Shown piece after piece: positions 29,223 through 37,092 of a stretch of DNA of 43,231 nucleotides. The stretch is from a virus: positions 1-43,231 of the IMG/VR virus record IMGVR_UViG_3300028829_003339; one strand, 5' to 3'. A program made the translations under genes and the position numbers. Within the stretch, counting starts at the first letter, position 1. Each line of letters starts with the position of its first letter. The notes under the pieces were generated by a model. The model did not search any database. It was given only the letters and a program-made list of their open reading frames with translations, and was not told where the DNA came from.

Positions 29223-29786
29223 TTATTTGACGCCATTTTTACGAAGCCATTCGTATATTTCTTTGTTATCAAATTGTGGGCTGCGTCTATGACTTTCTGG
29301 TAATGAATCCCAATCTCTGAGAGCTGGGTGTGATTTTTTACTTTCGCTAAAATACAATCCATAGTGCCATCCTTCTTTAAGCATTTCATCACGCCATCTA
29401 TTGTGATGCCACTTGTTTAAATCTATTGTAGCACTTTCTACTATTTCAGGATCTATATCAAGTTCTACGTCTTGCATTTCATCGTACATGTTTGATATTT
29501 CAATATTAAAATCGGGAATAAATTTATAATCCCATGCCGCAACAACTATTGCAGTTTCTTCTTGAGTTAAATCTCTTGTTAGTGGAACTATGTATGTGTG
29601 TGGGAATTCCGGACAATTATCATCTGTGCCATATTCCATAGCAACTTCTACATGATCATCAACTACTTTATTATATGAGAAAACAACTCCCTCTGGTGCG
29701 AAACGTTTACAAATTCCCAACCAGTCCATTGCAGTTTCACTGTCTAAAGGTTCTGTTGTTTTTAATAATATATGATGTTGATACAT
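29223..29786 (-). CDS. RyR-domain protein
   Basis: The 187-aa product has an unknown N-terminal part (MYQHHILLKTTEPLDSETA...) and a C-terminal ryanodine-receptor-type repeat at about 120-187: KWHHNRWRDEMLKEGWHYG, then KKSHPALRDWDSLPESHR and IYEWLRKNG. The W-x-x-x-x-x-x-x-G-W-x-Y-G and K-x-H-P-x-L-x-x-W-x-x-L-P-E spacing fits RyR domains of bacteria and phages, which are linked to nucleotide or ligand sensing in conflict systems. No signal or membrane segment. Start follows the holin-like gene directly. The N-terminal part (FSYNKVVDDHVEVAMEYG) may be a separate small domain. Confidence 0.65.
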   Translation of the reverse strand: MYQHHILLKTTEPLDSETAMDWLGICKRFAPEGVVFSYNKVVDDHVEVAMEYGTDDNCPEFPHTYIVPLTRDLTQEETAIVVAAWDYKFIPDFNIEISNMYDEMQDVELDIDPEIVESATIDLNKWHHNRWRDEMLKEGWHYGLYFSESKKSHPALRDWDSLPESHRRSPQFDNKEIYEWLRKNGVK

Positions 29787-30143
29787 TTAGTATTTGCTCT
29801 TTTTAGTAGAATAATCTGCTTCTGCACTTGCTGAACCGCTATAACTACCGCGTGTTCCTGAAGTAGAAGTATCAGTTTGTACTACGATCTTTTGACCGTT
29901 TTCACTAGTACTGTTTACATAAAGACCAAACCATGCTGCACCGGCTCCAACTACAACACTAACTAAACCAGCTTGTGCCATATTAGGCTCTTCTAGTAAC
30001 ATAAACCAGTTTGTTACTTCGTATAAAATATATATGTACATTGTAATAAATGCACGAGGGAATAAACGTAGTCTATCAAACCAATATGGAAATGCTTCCA
30101 TCCATGATATTTTACCGTCATTGTTTAAATCTGTGTTAGGCAT
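29787..30143 (-). CDS. Holin-like membrane protein with EF-hand-like loop
   Basis: The 118-aa product begins with DLNNDGKISWME (residues 5-16), a calcium-binding EF-loop with ligands at D5, N7, D9, K11 (backbone), S13 and E16. Two hydrophobic segments follow (about 32-50 and 57-76, rich in Gly/Ala: AGLVSVVVGAGAAWFGLYV), then a Ser/Thr/Gly-rich tail ending STKKSKY. Proteins with this two-helix core occur near lysis or structural genes in marine T4-like phages. Holin activity is a guess; its late promoter fits a late lysis or virion protein. The leader carries TGGAG. Confidence 0.6.
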   Translation of the reverse strand: MPNTDLNNDGKISWMEAFPYWFDRLRLFPRAFITMYIYILYEVTNWFMLLEEPNMAQAGLVSVVVGAGAAWFGLYVNSTSENGQKIVVQTDTSTSGTRGSYSGSASAEADYSTKKSKY

Positions 30144-30145
30144 TG

Positions 30146-30652
30146 TTAATCTCCATTTTTGCTACTAGTATTTATCAATTTATCGTATTCTTCTCTTTCT
30201 CTATCTGACTTATTTAATAATTTTTTATCTTCGCTTTTAGTTATTGTAATTGCAAATCTTTGCCCAGTGATATTATTTACATTATGTGGTATATCTGTTC
30301 TTATTGAATGCCATATATTAGGTTGAAATACAACTGATTCTATAGCAGTTGTACGAGTATCATCATACCAAACAGTAGAAACATTACTTCCACCTGTGTC
30401 TATAATATAATTTATAGCAATATCTCTGGAAATATCTACATGTATTGGTATATTTCCTTTTAACAATTGATACCTAAAAAACTGATGTTCTGGAAACATC
30501 AACTGTAAGTATTCTTTTAATTCATTCTGCACACTGTGAGTGGAATAATTATTACTGAGTCCAGTAAATTCATTATCAAGTTTTAAAACTTCTTCTATAC
30601 TTAATATTAAATGTTTTGGAATTTTTGGCAAATCAAAAATTGTATACATCAT
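30146..30652 (-). CDS. 2-oxoglutarate/Fe(II) oxygenase-like protein
   Basis: A 168-aa beta-helix-type protein with IPIHVDIS (68-75, His71 and Asp73), FQPNIWHSIR (109-118, distal His115) and QRFAITI (131-137, Arg132): the full His-x-Asp...His plus 2OG-binding Arg set in the order used by the 2OG-Fe(II) dioxygenase family. GGSNVSTVWYDD (87-98) forms the middle strands. The substrate is unknown. It overlaps the SGNH-like gene by four bases and is in the operon started by the tRNA and late promoter. An internal late promoter at 30169-30176 lies in its last codons. Confidence 0.7.
   Translation of the reverse strand: MMYTIFDLPKIPKHLILSIEEVLKLDNEFTGLSNNYSTHSVQNELKEYLQLMFPEHQFFRYQLLKGNIPIHVDISRDIAINYIIDTGGSNVSTVWYDDTRTTAIESVVFQPNIWHSIRTDIPHNVNNITGQRFAITITKSEDKKLLNKSDREREEYDKLINTSSKNGD
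30169..30176 (-). promoter_or_regulatory. Late promoter (GATAAATACTA)
   Basis: GATAAATA on the minus strand, 26 bases above the holin-like gene start. Confidence 0.65.
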
Positions 30653-31338
30653 ACACCTTTCTTCTCAAATATAAACTTATCATAGTTTTCAACATATTCT
30701 ATTATTTTATCTGCTATAATTATATTACCTTCTTTATTAATTCCATTAGCACTATTTTCATAGCCAATAAAATAAGGTGTTAAATGATTATGTGTAAAGT
30801 CCATTTTACTTACAATTTCTTTATCAACTATACCAGATGTAAACTTAATCCAGTCTGGAACTCTATTATGTGTGAAATGTATAACTGGTATTTGTTTAGC
30901 AGTGCAATATTGATCTATTTGAATCATTGCTCCAGTGAACCTGTTCATTTGTAAATCTTGATGATAAAAGTATTGCTTATTATCTGTTACTATATCATTT
31001 GCTTTATCTAATGTTAAATCTTCTGCTAGAATTTTATTTGTTTTTTTCCAATAATTCATCTCATCTTTACTAAATTTACTTTTTGTAATATCTTGTACAA
31101 ATCCAGGTACAAATACATAAGTAGGTATTGCATGGAATATAATCGCCATACTAATATCTTTTTGCTTTTTTAAATAAAATAATATTCGTTCTTCGCTACA
31201 TGCTCCTATTCCATAATATGAATTATTAGCATCATAACACTGATATTTTTCTTGTATAATATTTACAAATGTATCAATTGAATTATCTTTTTTAGTTTTG
31301 TACTTAGTCAGGCTATGACCAAAAAATCGTATATTCAT
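30649..31338 (-). CDS. SGNH/GDSL-like hydrolase candidate
   Basis: The 229-aa product starts MNIRFFGHSLTKY, with GHS in the position of the GDS block I of SGNH hydrolases. It ends with NGINKEGNIIIADKIIEYV, aligned to the D-G-x-H-P-N-x-x-G-x-x-x-I-A block V; in this copy the Asp and His are replaced by Asn and Asn, so catalysis is doubtful. An N-N and FTHNRVPDW strand lies in the middle. It may be a binding protein derived from the fold. Start lies 15 bases from the tRNA gene 3' end. Confidence 0.55.
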   Translation of the reverse strand: MNIRFFGHSLTKYKTKKDNSIDTFVNIIQEKYQCYDANNSYYGIGACSEERILFYLKKQKDISMAIIFHAIPTYVFVPGFVQDITKSKFSKDEMNYWKKTNKILAEDLTLDKANDIVTDNKQYFYHQDLQMNRFTGAMIQIDQYCTAKQIPVIHFTHNRVPDWIKFTSGIVDKEIVSKMDFTHNHLTPYFIGYENSANGINKEGNIIIADKIIEYVENYDKFIFEKKGV

Positions 31339-31353
31339 TTATATTCCTTTAAT

Positions 31354-31428
31354 TGGAGCGGACAGCTAAGAATCGAACCTGCGACTTTGGGCTGGAAACC
31401 CATTATGATACCACTTCACCATGTCCGC
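31354..31428 (-). tRNA. tRNA-Gly(UCC) with encoded CCA
   Basis: The minus strand folds into a cloverleaf: acceptor GCGGACA paired with TGTCCGC (7 bp), discriminator T, then CCA; D stem GTGA/TCAT with GG in the loop; anticodon loop TTTCCAG (anticodon UCC) on a 4-bp TGGG/CCCA stem; T loop TTCGATT. The 75-base length, acceptor stem and anticodon loop resemble T4 tRNA-Gly. Two oddities are an A-A mismatch at the base of the anticodon stem and an extra base (bulged A) in the T stem. It would read GGA (and GGG), GGA being common in this AT-rich phage. It lies between a late promoter and the SGNH-like gene. Confidence 0.8.
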
Positions 31429-31465
31429 GACCGACATGGGTCAAAGACTCCTACACCGGCATAAC

Positions 31466-31473
31466 TATTTATC
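31466..31473 (-). promoter_or_regulatory. Late promoter upstream of the tRNA
   Basis: GATAAATAGTT on the minus strand, about 38 bases above the 5' end of the tRNA, directly below the terminator. It would drive the tRNA and the SGNH-like, oxygenase and downstream genes. Confidence 0.55.
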
Positions 31474-31491
31474 TGAGTGTTTAATGGCCAT

Positions 31492-31526
31492 AAAAAAACC
31501 CAGTTCTATTTCTAAAACTGGGTTTT
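31492..31526 (-). terminator. Strong rho-independent terminator
   Basis: An 11-bp stem (AAAACCCAGTT with AACTGGGTTTT, 10-base loop) lies 25 bases below the 31552-31857 stop; on the minus strand the stem runs into a 7-base T tract. It is the best terminator in the window. Confidence 0.9.
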
Positions 31527-31551
31527 CTTTAATTTCAATTAGAAACGTAAA

Positions 31552-31857
31552 TTACGCTACTGTCATTGCACCGGCAGTTGCTAGTGATAATGCTTGTAGA
31601 GCCGTTTGTAATTCTGAAGCATCAGCCCATGAGCTGTTTTCAACTGATACTGTAAATACAGTACCGCCTGTTGCGTGATCAGAAAGACCAATAATTGTAC
31701 CTTTTTGAGATACACACTCTAGAATTGCTTCCATTTCTTCGCCTGGAGCTGTTTCTGCTGAAACGTCTGCTGCAGCTGTGATAGTCCATGAAGTAATTGG
31801 AGCACCGTAGTTGAATTTACCGAATTCAATTAAGTTTGCTGGATTTCTTGTTGCCAT
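31552..31857 (-). CDS. Hypothetical 101-aa, likely abundant structural protein
   Basis: The product begins MATRNPANLIEFGKFNYGAP and is Ala/Thr/Ser-rich with no Lys-rich or membrane region; predicted beta content with an Ala-rich C-terminal helix (LQTALQALSLATAGAMTVA). It has TTAGGAG, a dedicated late promoter (31910-31917) and a strong terminator (31492-31526), and is the only gene in that unit. That isolation fits an abundant virion protein such as a decoration or tail component. Family not recognised. Confidence 0.65.
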   Translation of the reverse strand: MATRNPANLIEFGKFNYGAPITSWTITAAADVSAETAPGEEMEAILECVSQKGTIIGLSDHATGGTVFTVSVENSSWADASELQTALQALSLATAGAMTVA

Positions 31858-31909
31858 TATATATTCTCCTAATAATGTTTTTTAAAGTTCTGTGCTGTTG
31901 CACTACTTT

Positions 31910-31917
31910 TATTTATC
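31910..31917 (-). promoter_or_regulatory. Late promoter of the isolated structural gene
   Basis: GATAAATA lies 53 bases above the ATG at 31857, partly over the last codons of the fibre gene. Confidence 0.65.
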
Positions 31918-31923
31918 TAATTT

Positions 31924-33816
31924 TTATCTTTTTACGGCGTTTTGTTCAACAAAAATAGTCCAATTTACTGTTTTTGCCGCTTCGCCTGTTACTAAAATCT
32001 TTAAACTATTGTTAACAGTATCAGCAGAAACACTTCCAGACCACGTATCATTTGTGGTATCTGCTAGGGTTTCTTTACTTGGAGTACCAATTAATGCTAA
32101 TGTTCCACTAGTTCTATCAATAATACCTTGTAATTTAATACCATAATTATCAGTGCCATCTGCACCAATTTTATCAGTGCCATCTGCACCAATTATATGT
32201 ACTTTATACATAACTGTACTATCGTCATCAATTACTATTCTATTTCCAGTAGTTAATAATGCTTCTGTTGGTGTAGCATCGGTTGTTTCAATTGACATAA
32301 CATAATTATCATGTGTTGCTAATACTACATTAGATACTCTTACTTCTCTGATTACATTAGGTTCTATTACTTTTGAATCAACATAGGATGTTGATGCCAG
32401 TCCTGCTATACTTGGAACGTAAGGTTGATTTGCTAGGTCATTGTAGTCTCCACTAAACAATGTAGGTAAGTTAATTAATGAATTATAATCACCGTTAAAT
32501 GATCCTGCACTTGTAAATGTAAAGTTTCCTGAACCGTCTGTTGTTAATACTTGCCCACTTGTACCATCAATTATATTTAAATCTAAAAGACTATCTGGTG
32601 AATCTGTAATTCCATATCCTGCTATTGTAGTTGGCTTACCATTTAAGTCTGCAAAGTTTCCACTAAACAATGTTGGTGCATTAGTTAAATCATTATAATC
32701 ACCACTAAAGTGAGGACCACGTTCTGTTAATTTTTGATTTACATAGGCTTCAGTTGCATAACTACTTCCGCCAACACCTGTAGTGGCATCCAATGCTGGT
32801 TCCCATTCTGAATTTGTACTATTCCATTTAAGTACTTGACCATTTGTTGGAGATGTACTGCTTACGTCTGATAACCCACCTAATGTAGTTGCTCCACCTG
32901 TTTGAGCAACCCAGGCATAGTCTGTTCCACTCCAACTTAATACTTGACCCGTTGTTGCTGAACTTCTGTTAAGATGTGTGTCAACACTAGCATCAGTATA
33001 AGCTGCACCACTTAATAAATTAGTTGTATCTGTTAGATCACTTATGTCTGCTGGTATAGTTGGTGCACCAGTTAAAGAGCCATATGCTCCATCAAATAAT
33101 GTTGGTGTGTTAGTAAAGTTATTATAATCTAAATAGTAAGTACCATCTTGACTATCTAATGTGTCTGCATCACTTCCACCGCCTCCAGATGTACTATCTG
33201 CTGCTGGTGCCCATGTTGTACCGTTCCATTTAAGTACTTGACCTGTGCTTGGTGCAGTACTGCTTACATCATTTAATGAACCAAGTGTTGTGTTTGCTAT
33301 TTGTGTTTGTACCCAAGTCTGTGTTGCATATCCTGTTAAATCTGGAATTACTGGAGTATTAGTAAGATTATTATAATCACCATCAAAGAATGTAGCATTT
33401 GCAATAGCAGTATTAATCTTGCTTGTTACTTCTGAAGACAAGTCGTAATTTGCTATTGTACCTGACAATGATGCATTGGTTACATAATTGCTTAAATCTG
33501 CACCAGGTATAGCGGCTATTTGAGCATCTACATATGTAGTATCTGCTTTAGTTCCAATTGATGTGTTAAGTGTTGCTACCTGTGTCGCTAATGCTGTAGT
33601 TGTAACATAGTCACTTAAATCAACACTACCTCCACTTTGTATATTTGCTATTAAGGCATTAACTTGTGCTAATGTTGTAAAATTACCCGTTTCATTGTGA
33701 AAGGCTTTGTCTATATCTCTATAAACTAAAATATCGCCATCAGCAATACTTGTTAATAAATTGAAATCTGGTGTAGGTAGTTGTTGTATACCACCACTGA
33801 ATGCTTGAATTGCCAA
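31924..33816 (-). CDS. Tail-fibre-like structural protein
   Basis: A 630-aa repetitive beta-rich protein with a TTG start at 33814-33816 after AAAGGAG. It begins MAIQAFSGGIQQLPTPD and has repeats of the type GxYNxLTNxPxxP (for example YNNLTNTPVIPDL) and LSDVSST-x-P-x-x-GQVLKWN, which are common in phage tail fibres and lower-collar fibres. Repeats run from about 150 to 480; the C-terminal part (from about 480) is less regular, ending KTVNWTIFVEQNAVKR. It probably forms a trimeric fibre that binds the host surface. A 24-bp tandem duplication lies in the C-terminal region. It is followed by the isolated late gene 31552-31857. Confidence 0.75.
   Translation of the reverse strand: MAIQAFSGGIQQLPTPDFNLLTSIADGDILVYRDIDKAFHNETGNFTTLAQVNALIANIQSGGSVDLSDYVTTTALATQVATLNTSIGTKADTTYVDAQIAAIPGADLSNYVTNASLSGTIANYDLSSEVTSKINTAIANATFFDGDYNNLTNTPVIPDLTGYATQTWVQTQIANTTLGSLNDVSSTAPSTGQVLKWNGTTWAPAADSTSGGGGSDADTLDSQDGTYYLDYNNFTNTPTLFDGAYGSLTGAPTIPADISDLTDTTNLLSGAAYTDASVDTHLNRSSATTGQVLSWSGTDYAWVAQTGGATTLGGLSDVSSTSPTNGQVLKWNSTNSEWEPALDATTGVGGSSYATEAYVNQKLTERGPHFSGDYNDLTNAPTLFSGNFADLNGKPTTIAGYGITDSPDSLLDLNIIDGTSGQVLTTDGSGNFTFTSAGSFNGDYNSLINLPTLFSGDYNDLANQPYVPSIAGLASTSYVDSKVIEPNVIREVRVSNVVLATHDNYVMSIETTDATPTEALLTTGNRIVIDDDSTVMYKVHIIGADGTDKIGADGTDNYGIKLQGIIDRTSGTLALIGTPSKETLADTTNDTWSGSVSADTVNNSLKILVTGEAAKTVNWTIFVEQNAVKR
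32147..32194 (-). repeat. Perfect 24-bp tandem duplication in the fibre gene
   Basis: 32147-32170 and 32171-32194 are identical and adjacent, adding eight codons in frame (IGADGTDK/IGADGTDN). It is a recent slippage event in the part of the fibre nearest to the distal end. Confidence 0.9.
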
Positions 33817-33829
33817 GTTTATTTCTCCT

Positions 33830-34201
33830 TTATATTAAAACTACTACTTTGTTTAAAGCGCCATGTAATGCCGCATCATACGATCCTGCACCTAAATATG
33901 CTCTATCAACTTTAACACGTAAATAAACAAAGTTGCCTTCAAAACTTGTACCTTTGGTACTAGTTTCTGCAGTAAATTGAATATATGATGTTAAGTTTGA
34001 TAATTCAATAGGAAACCAATCGTTTTCTGTTGGTTGTTCTACAATTGTTGCTTCTAAGTGAATTCTTCCAGTAAAGTTACTTACATGGAAACTCATTGTA
34101 TGTAAACCGTCAGCAAATCCATAGTAACCATCACCTTTTACAGGGTCACTTGTATATGTAAGTTCGTTTTTATTTGTTAGAACTATGTTAGAACTAGCCA
34201 T
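33830..34201 (-). CDS. Virion-associated beta-sandwich protein
   Basis: The 123-aa product has GDGYYGFADGLHTMSFHVSN (24-43) and RIHLEATIVEQPTENDWFPI (46-65), a pattern I recognise from structural genes next to fibre proteins in marine T4-like phages. It is all-beta, soluble, ends in a hydrophobic VVVLI. A late promoter with the leader AAAGGAGA precedes it, and the fibre gene follows by 13 bases, so the two form a late operon. Probably a fibre adaptor or chaperone-like subunit. Confidence 0.65.
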   Translation of the reverse strand: MASSNIVLTNKNELTYTSDPVKGDGYYGFADGLHTMSFHVSNFTGRIHLEATIVEQPTENDWFPIELSNLTSYIQFTAETSTKGTSFEGNFVYLRVKVDRAYLGAGSYDAALHGALNKVVVLI

Positions 34202-34226
34202 TAATAATCTCCTTTAATCTTACAAG

Positions 34227-34234
34227 TATTTATC
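34227..34234 (-). promoter_or_regulatory. Late promoter (GATAAATACTT)
   Basis: GATAAATA overlaps the TGA of the upstream gene and lies 26 bases above the fibre-adaptor start. Confidence 0.65.
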
Positions 34235-34847
34235 AATTATTGAGTTCTTGAAGCGTTATACAGGTTTCCATAGTCATTTTAAGCATATCACTGTATGCTA
34301 ACTTGTATAACATCATAGTTTCTTCACTGTTTGTGAATATAGTGGGTGGTTGTGCTAATCTATTGACTGTTCCAAAATAGGAACCATATGAGGTGGATAC
34401 AACTCTATTTTCACCTTTAGGAAAGTGTTCATATACCCAATGAATCATCTTTATGCTTTCTTCACGACTAGTATTCCTATCCCAATTATGCCATGCAGAT
34501 ATTTTATGCTTGTATCTGTTAAACCATAACTTGTTGCGGATAACTACTTTTCTGTCACGCTTATGTAATAGTTCTCTGTGAGTGTCATTTAAAGGTTGTG
34601 TTATTTCTGTTACTTCGAAGTTATCTAACACATCTTGTACAATTTCTGTATTTGATGTGTATAAGTTACAATCATATTCATGCTTGCTTCTGTATATTTT
34701 TACTACTCTGTATTGTAGTCTTGCTCGAGAATCAAATTTATCATATTTGAAATGAAAGTTGCGTGGTATTTTTACTATTTTAAGTCGTGTATCAAAGTAT
34801 CTATAAAATACAGTTTCTGTGGGCAGTACTGTTATATTATTTTCCAT
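34233..34847 (-). CDS. Hypothetical 204-aa protein
   Basis: A Tyr/Arg/Asn-rich soluble protein (MENNITVLPTETVFYRYFDT...), ending in a long helix (YKLAYSDMLKMTMETCITLQ). The middle contains WFNRYKHKISAWHNWDRNTS. No motif is recognised. Its start lies 11 bases inside the ClpA-like gene, so expression is tied to it. It could be a substrate adaptor for the unfoldase, judging from position only. Confidence 0.6.
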   Translation of the reverse strand: MENNITVLPTETVFYRYFDTRLKIVKIPRNFHFKYDKFDSRARLQYRVVKIYRSKHEYDCNLYTSNTEIVQDVLDNFEVTEITQPLNDTHRELLHKRDRKVVIRNKLWFNRYKHKISAWHNWDRNTSREESIKMIHWVYEHFPKGENRVVSTSYGSYFGTVNRLAQPPTIFTNSEETMMLYKLAYSDMLKMTMETCITLQELNN

Positions 34848-37092
34848 TAATAGTTAGTGCGTCTTTTTTCCAGTCTAAATCTAATGTAAAGTCTTTGTTA
34901 TGATCTAGTAAATGTTTTGCTAACGGAAGTTTAACACTTTCATTAATTAATCTTGCAAGTGGCCTTGCACCCATTGTAGGATCATATCCTTTGTCTTCTA
35001 GCATTGCTAATAGCTCGGGTCCCCAATTAATTACAATGTGTCTGCCTTCTACATATGTTTCAAGCTCACCTAAGAACTTAATAACAATACGCTTCATATC
35101 GTTTCTTGTTAAAGAATTAAACTTAACAATACCGTCTAGTCTGTTACGGAACTCTGGTGCAAAGTAATTGTTTACTGCGTCATCTACTGCTTTTGCATTA
35201 TATGTTTCTTCATTAAAGCCAATACTTTTAACTGCCGCGTCTCTGGCTCCAAGGTTACTTGTCATAATAACAATAGCGTTCTTGGCACTTACTACTTTAC
35301 CTGTACTTGATGTAATTGTACCTTCGTCTAATAAACTTAACAATACGCTCATTAAATCTGGGTGTGCTTTTTCTACTTCGTCCAATAATAACACACAATT
35401 AGGATTGTCTTCTAATTGATTAATAAGTAAACCATCACCTGCTTTACCATCTGCATGACCTACATAACCCGGAGGTGAACCAATTAGTTTTGATACTGTA
35501 TGACGTTCTTGATATTCTGCCATATCATATCTACATAGTTTCATGCTCATTGATTGTGCTAAACGTTTAGCAAGTTCTGTTTTACCAACACCTGTTGGAC
35601 CTGTAAGCAAATAACTTCCAATAGGTTTAATAGGATCTTTAAGTCCTGCCATACTAACTGTAATACTATCTACTACACAATCAATTGCTGCCTGTTGTCC
35701 AAATACTGTGCTTTCTAAAAACTCTCTAACTTCTGAATGCTTTTTATTTGTTGCTTCGTCTTCGGCTTTTCCTAAATGTTCTTTTGGAATGCCAGTTAAT
35801 CTTGCCACCTCTGCTTTAATTTCATCTTCACCTAAAATATCTAAACGTTCTTCAACTGGTAATATTTTATTAAATGCACATGCTCTATCAATAATATCAA
35901 ATGCTTTGTCTGGTAGTTTTTTATTAAAAATATATTGGTTACTTAATTCTACTGAAAGATCTGCTGCCTCTGGTCTAATAGTAACATCATGAAATGCTTC
36001 ATATGATATTAAAGAGTTATATACAACTTCTTTTGCGTCTTTTGTGTTAGGTTCGTCTACTACAACTTTTGTAAACCTACGTGCCAGTGCTGTTTCTTTT
36101 TCAAATACTTTTCTATATTCTTCATCTGTTGTAGCACCTATTACTTTTAGTTTACCATTGCTTAATGCCGGCTTTAACATATTACCTGCGTCCATAGTAC
36201 CATTTGTACTACCTGCACCAATAATTGTATGTATTTCGTCTACAAATAAAATAATATTAGGTTCTTGTATTAGTGCTTCGCCTAATTGTTTCATACGTTC
36301 TTCAAAGTCGCCTCTGTATTTTGTACCAGCAACTAACTTAGTCATATCTAATTCCCATACAACTTTATCTTTAATAATATCAGGAACATTTCCTTCAACT
36401 ATAAGTTTTGCTAGTCCTTGTACGACTGCTGTTTTACCAACACCACTACCACCAGTTAGAATAGCATTAGATTTTTTCTTACGTGCAACTGTTTGTACTA
36501 ATTCTTTTAATTCATGTCTGCGACCAATTAAATCATCATATTCATCATATGCTTCATTCATGTTAGTACAAAACTGTGCTAATACATCTCTAGGTGTCAT
36601 TGCACCTTGAGGTCTACGAGGATCACCTAATCCATCAACTGGGCCAAATATTTGCTCATTTTCTTGTGCTTGTGTTTCTTGCATCCATTTTATAACTTTA
36701 TTTTTACTAAGACCTAACTGTTCTGCGTACTGTGCCGCTATACTATTTTCTTCACCTAGTATACTTAATACTAAATCTAGTTGGTTAAGATGTTTCTTAC
36801 CTTGAAATAATGCTTGTGTTAATGCTCTATTAAATACTCGTTCAAGCATTTGTGTTTTAAAAGGGTTTGGTTCTTGAGCATCATTCTTAACTAATTCAAC
36901 ACATTCTTTTTCTAAATATTCTACTAATGCAATTTGCAAACTTTCAAAATCTGCATTTACTTCAAAACACATTGCTTGCACTTGTGGATCATCTAATATA
37001 ACTGCGGCTATATGTTCTATTGTTACATATTCGTGTTTTAATTTTTTTGCTAAATTGATAGCAGTTATTACAATTTTTTCAATATCAGTCAT
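34837..37092 (-). CDS. ClpA-type AAA+ unfoldase with ClpP-binding loop
   Basis: A 751-aa Hsp100 with an N-terminal Clp repeat domain (about 1-140) and two ATPase domains: D1 with Walker A GGSGVGKT (214-221) and Walker B ILFVDEIHT (281-289); D2 with GPTGVGKT (498-505) and VLLLDEVEKAH (567-577). After MTSNLGARD the sequence SIGF (623-626) sits where Escherichia coli ClpA has IGL, the ClpP-docking loop. No ClpB-type middle coiled-coil domain separates D1 and D2, so it is ClpA-like, not a disaggregase. No ClpP is encoded in the window, so it could reprogramme host ClpP. Cotranscribed with the DnaJ-like gene, whose end overlaps it by 8 bases. Confidence 0.9.
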   Translation of the reverse strand: MTDIEKIVITAINLAKKLKHEYVTIEHIAAVILDDPQVQAMCFEVNADFESLQIALVEYLEKECVELVKNDAQEPNPFKTQMLERVFNRALTQALFQGKKHLNQLDLVLSILGEENSIAAQYAEQLGLSKNKVIKWMQETQAQENEQIFGPVDGLGDPRRPQGAMTPRDVLAQFCTNMNEAYDEYDDLIGRRHELKELVQTVARKKKSNAILTGGSGVGKTAVVQGLAKLIVEGNVPDIIKDKVVWELDMTKLVAGTKYRGDFEERMKQLGEALIQEPNIILFVDEIHTIIGAGSTNGTMDAGNMLKPALSNGKLKVIGATTDEEYRKVFEKETALARRFTKVVVDEPNTKDAKEVVYNSLISYEAFHDVTIRPEAADLSVELSNQYIFNKKLPDKAFDIIDRACAFNKILPVEERLDILGEDEIKAEVARLTGIPKEHLGKAEDEATNKKHSEVREFLESTVFGQQAAIDCVVDSITVSMAGLKDPIKPIGSYLLTGPTGVGKTELAKRLAQSMSMKLCRYDMAEYQERHTVSKLIGSPPGYVGHADGKAGDGLLINQLEDNPNCVLLLDEVEKAHPDLMSVLLSLLDEGTITSSTGKVVSAKNAIVIMTSNLGARDAAVKSIGFNEETYNAKAVDDAVNNYFAPEFRNRLDGIVKFNSLTRNDMKRIVIKFLGELETYVEGRHIVINWGPELLAMLEDKGYDPTMGARPLARLINESVKLPLAKHLLDHNKDFTLDLDWKKDALTINGK

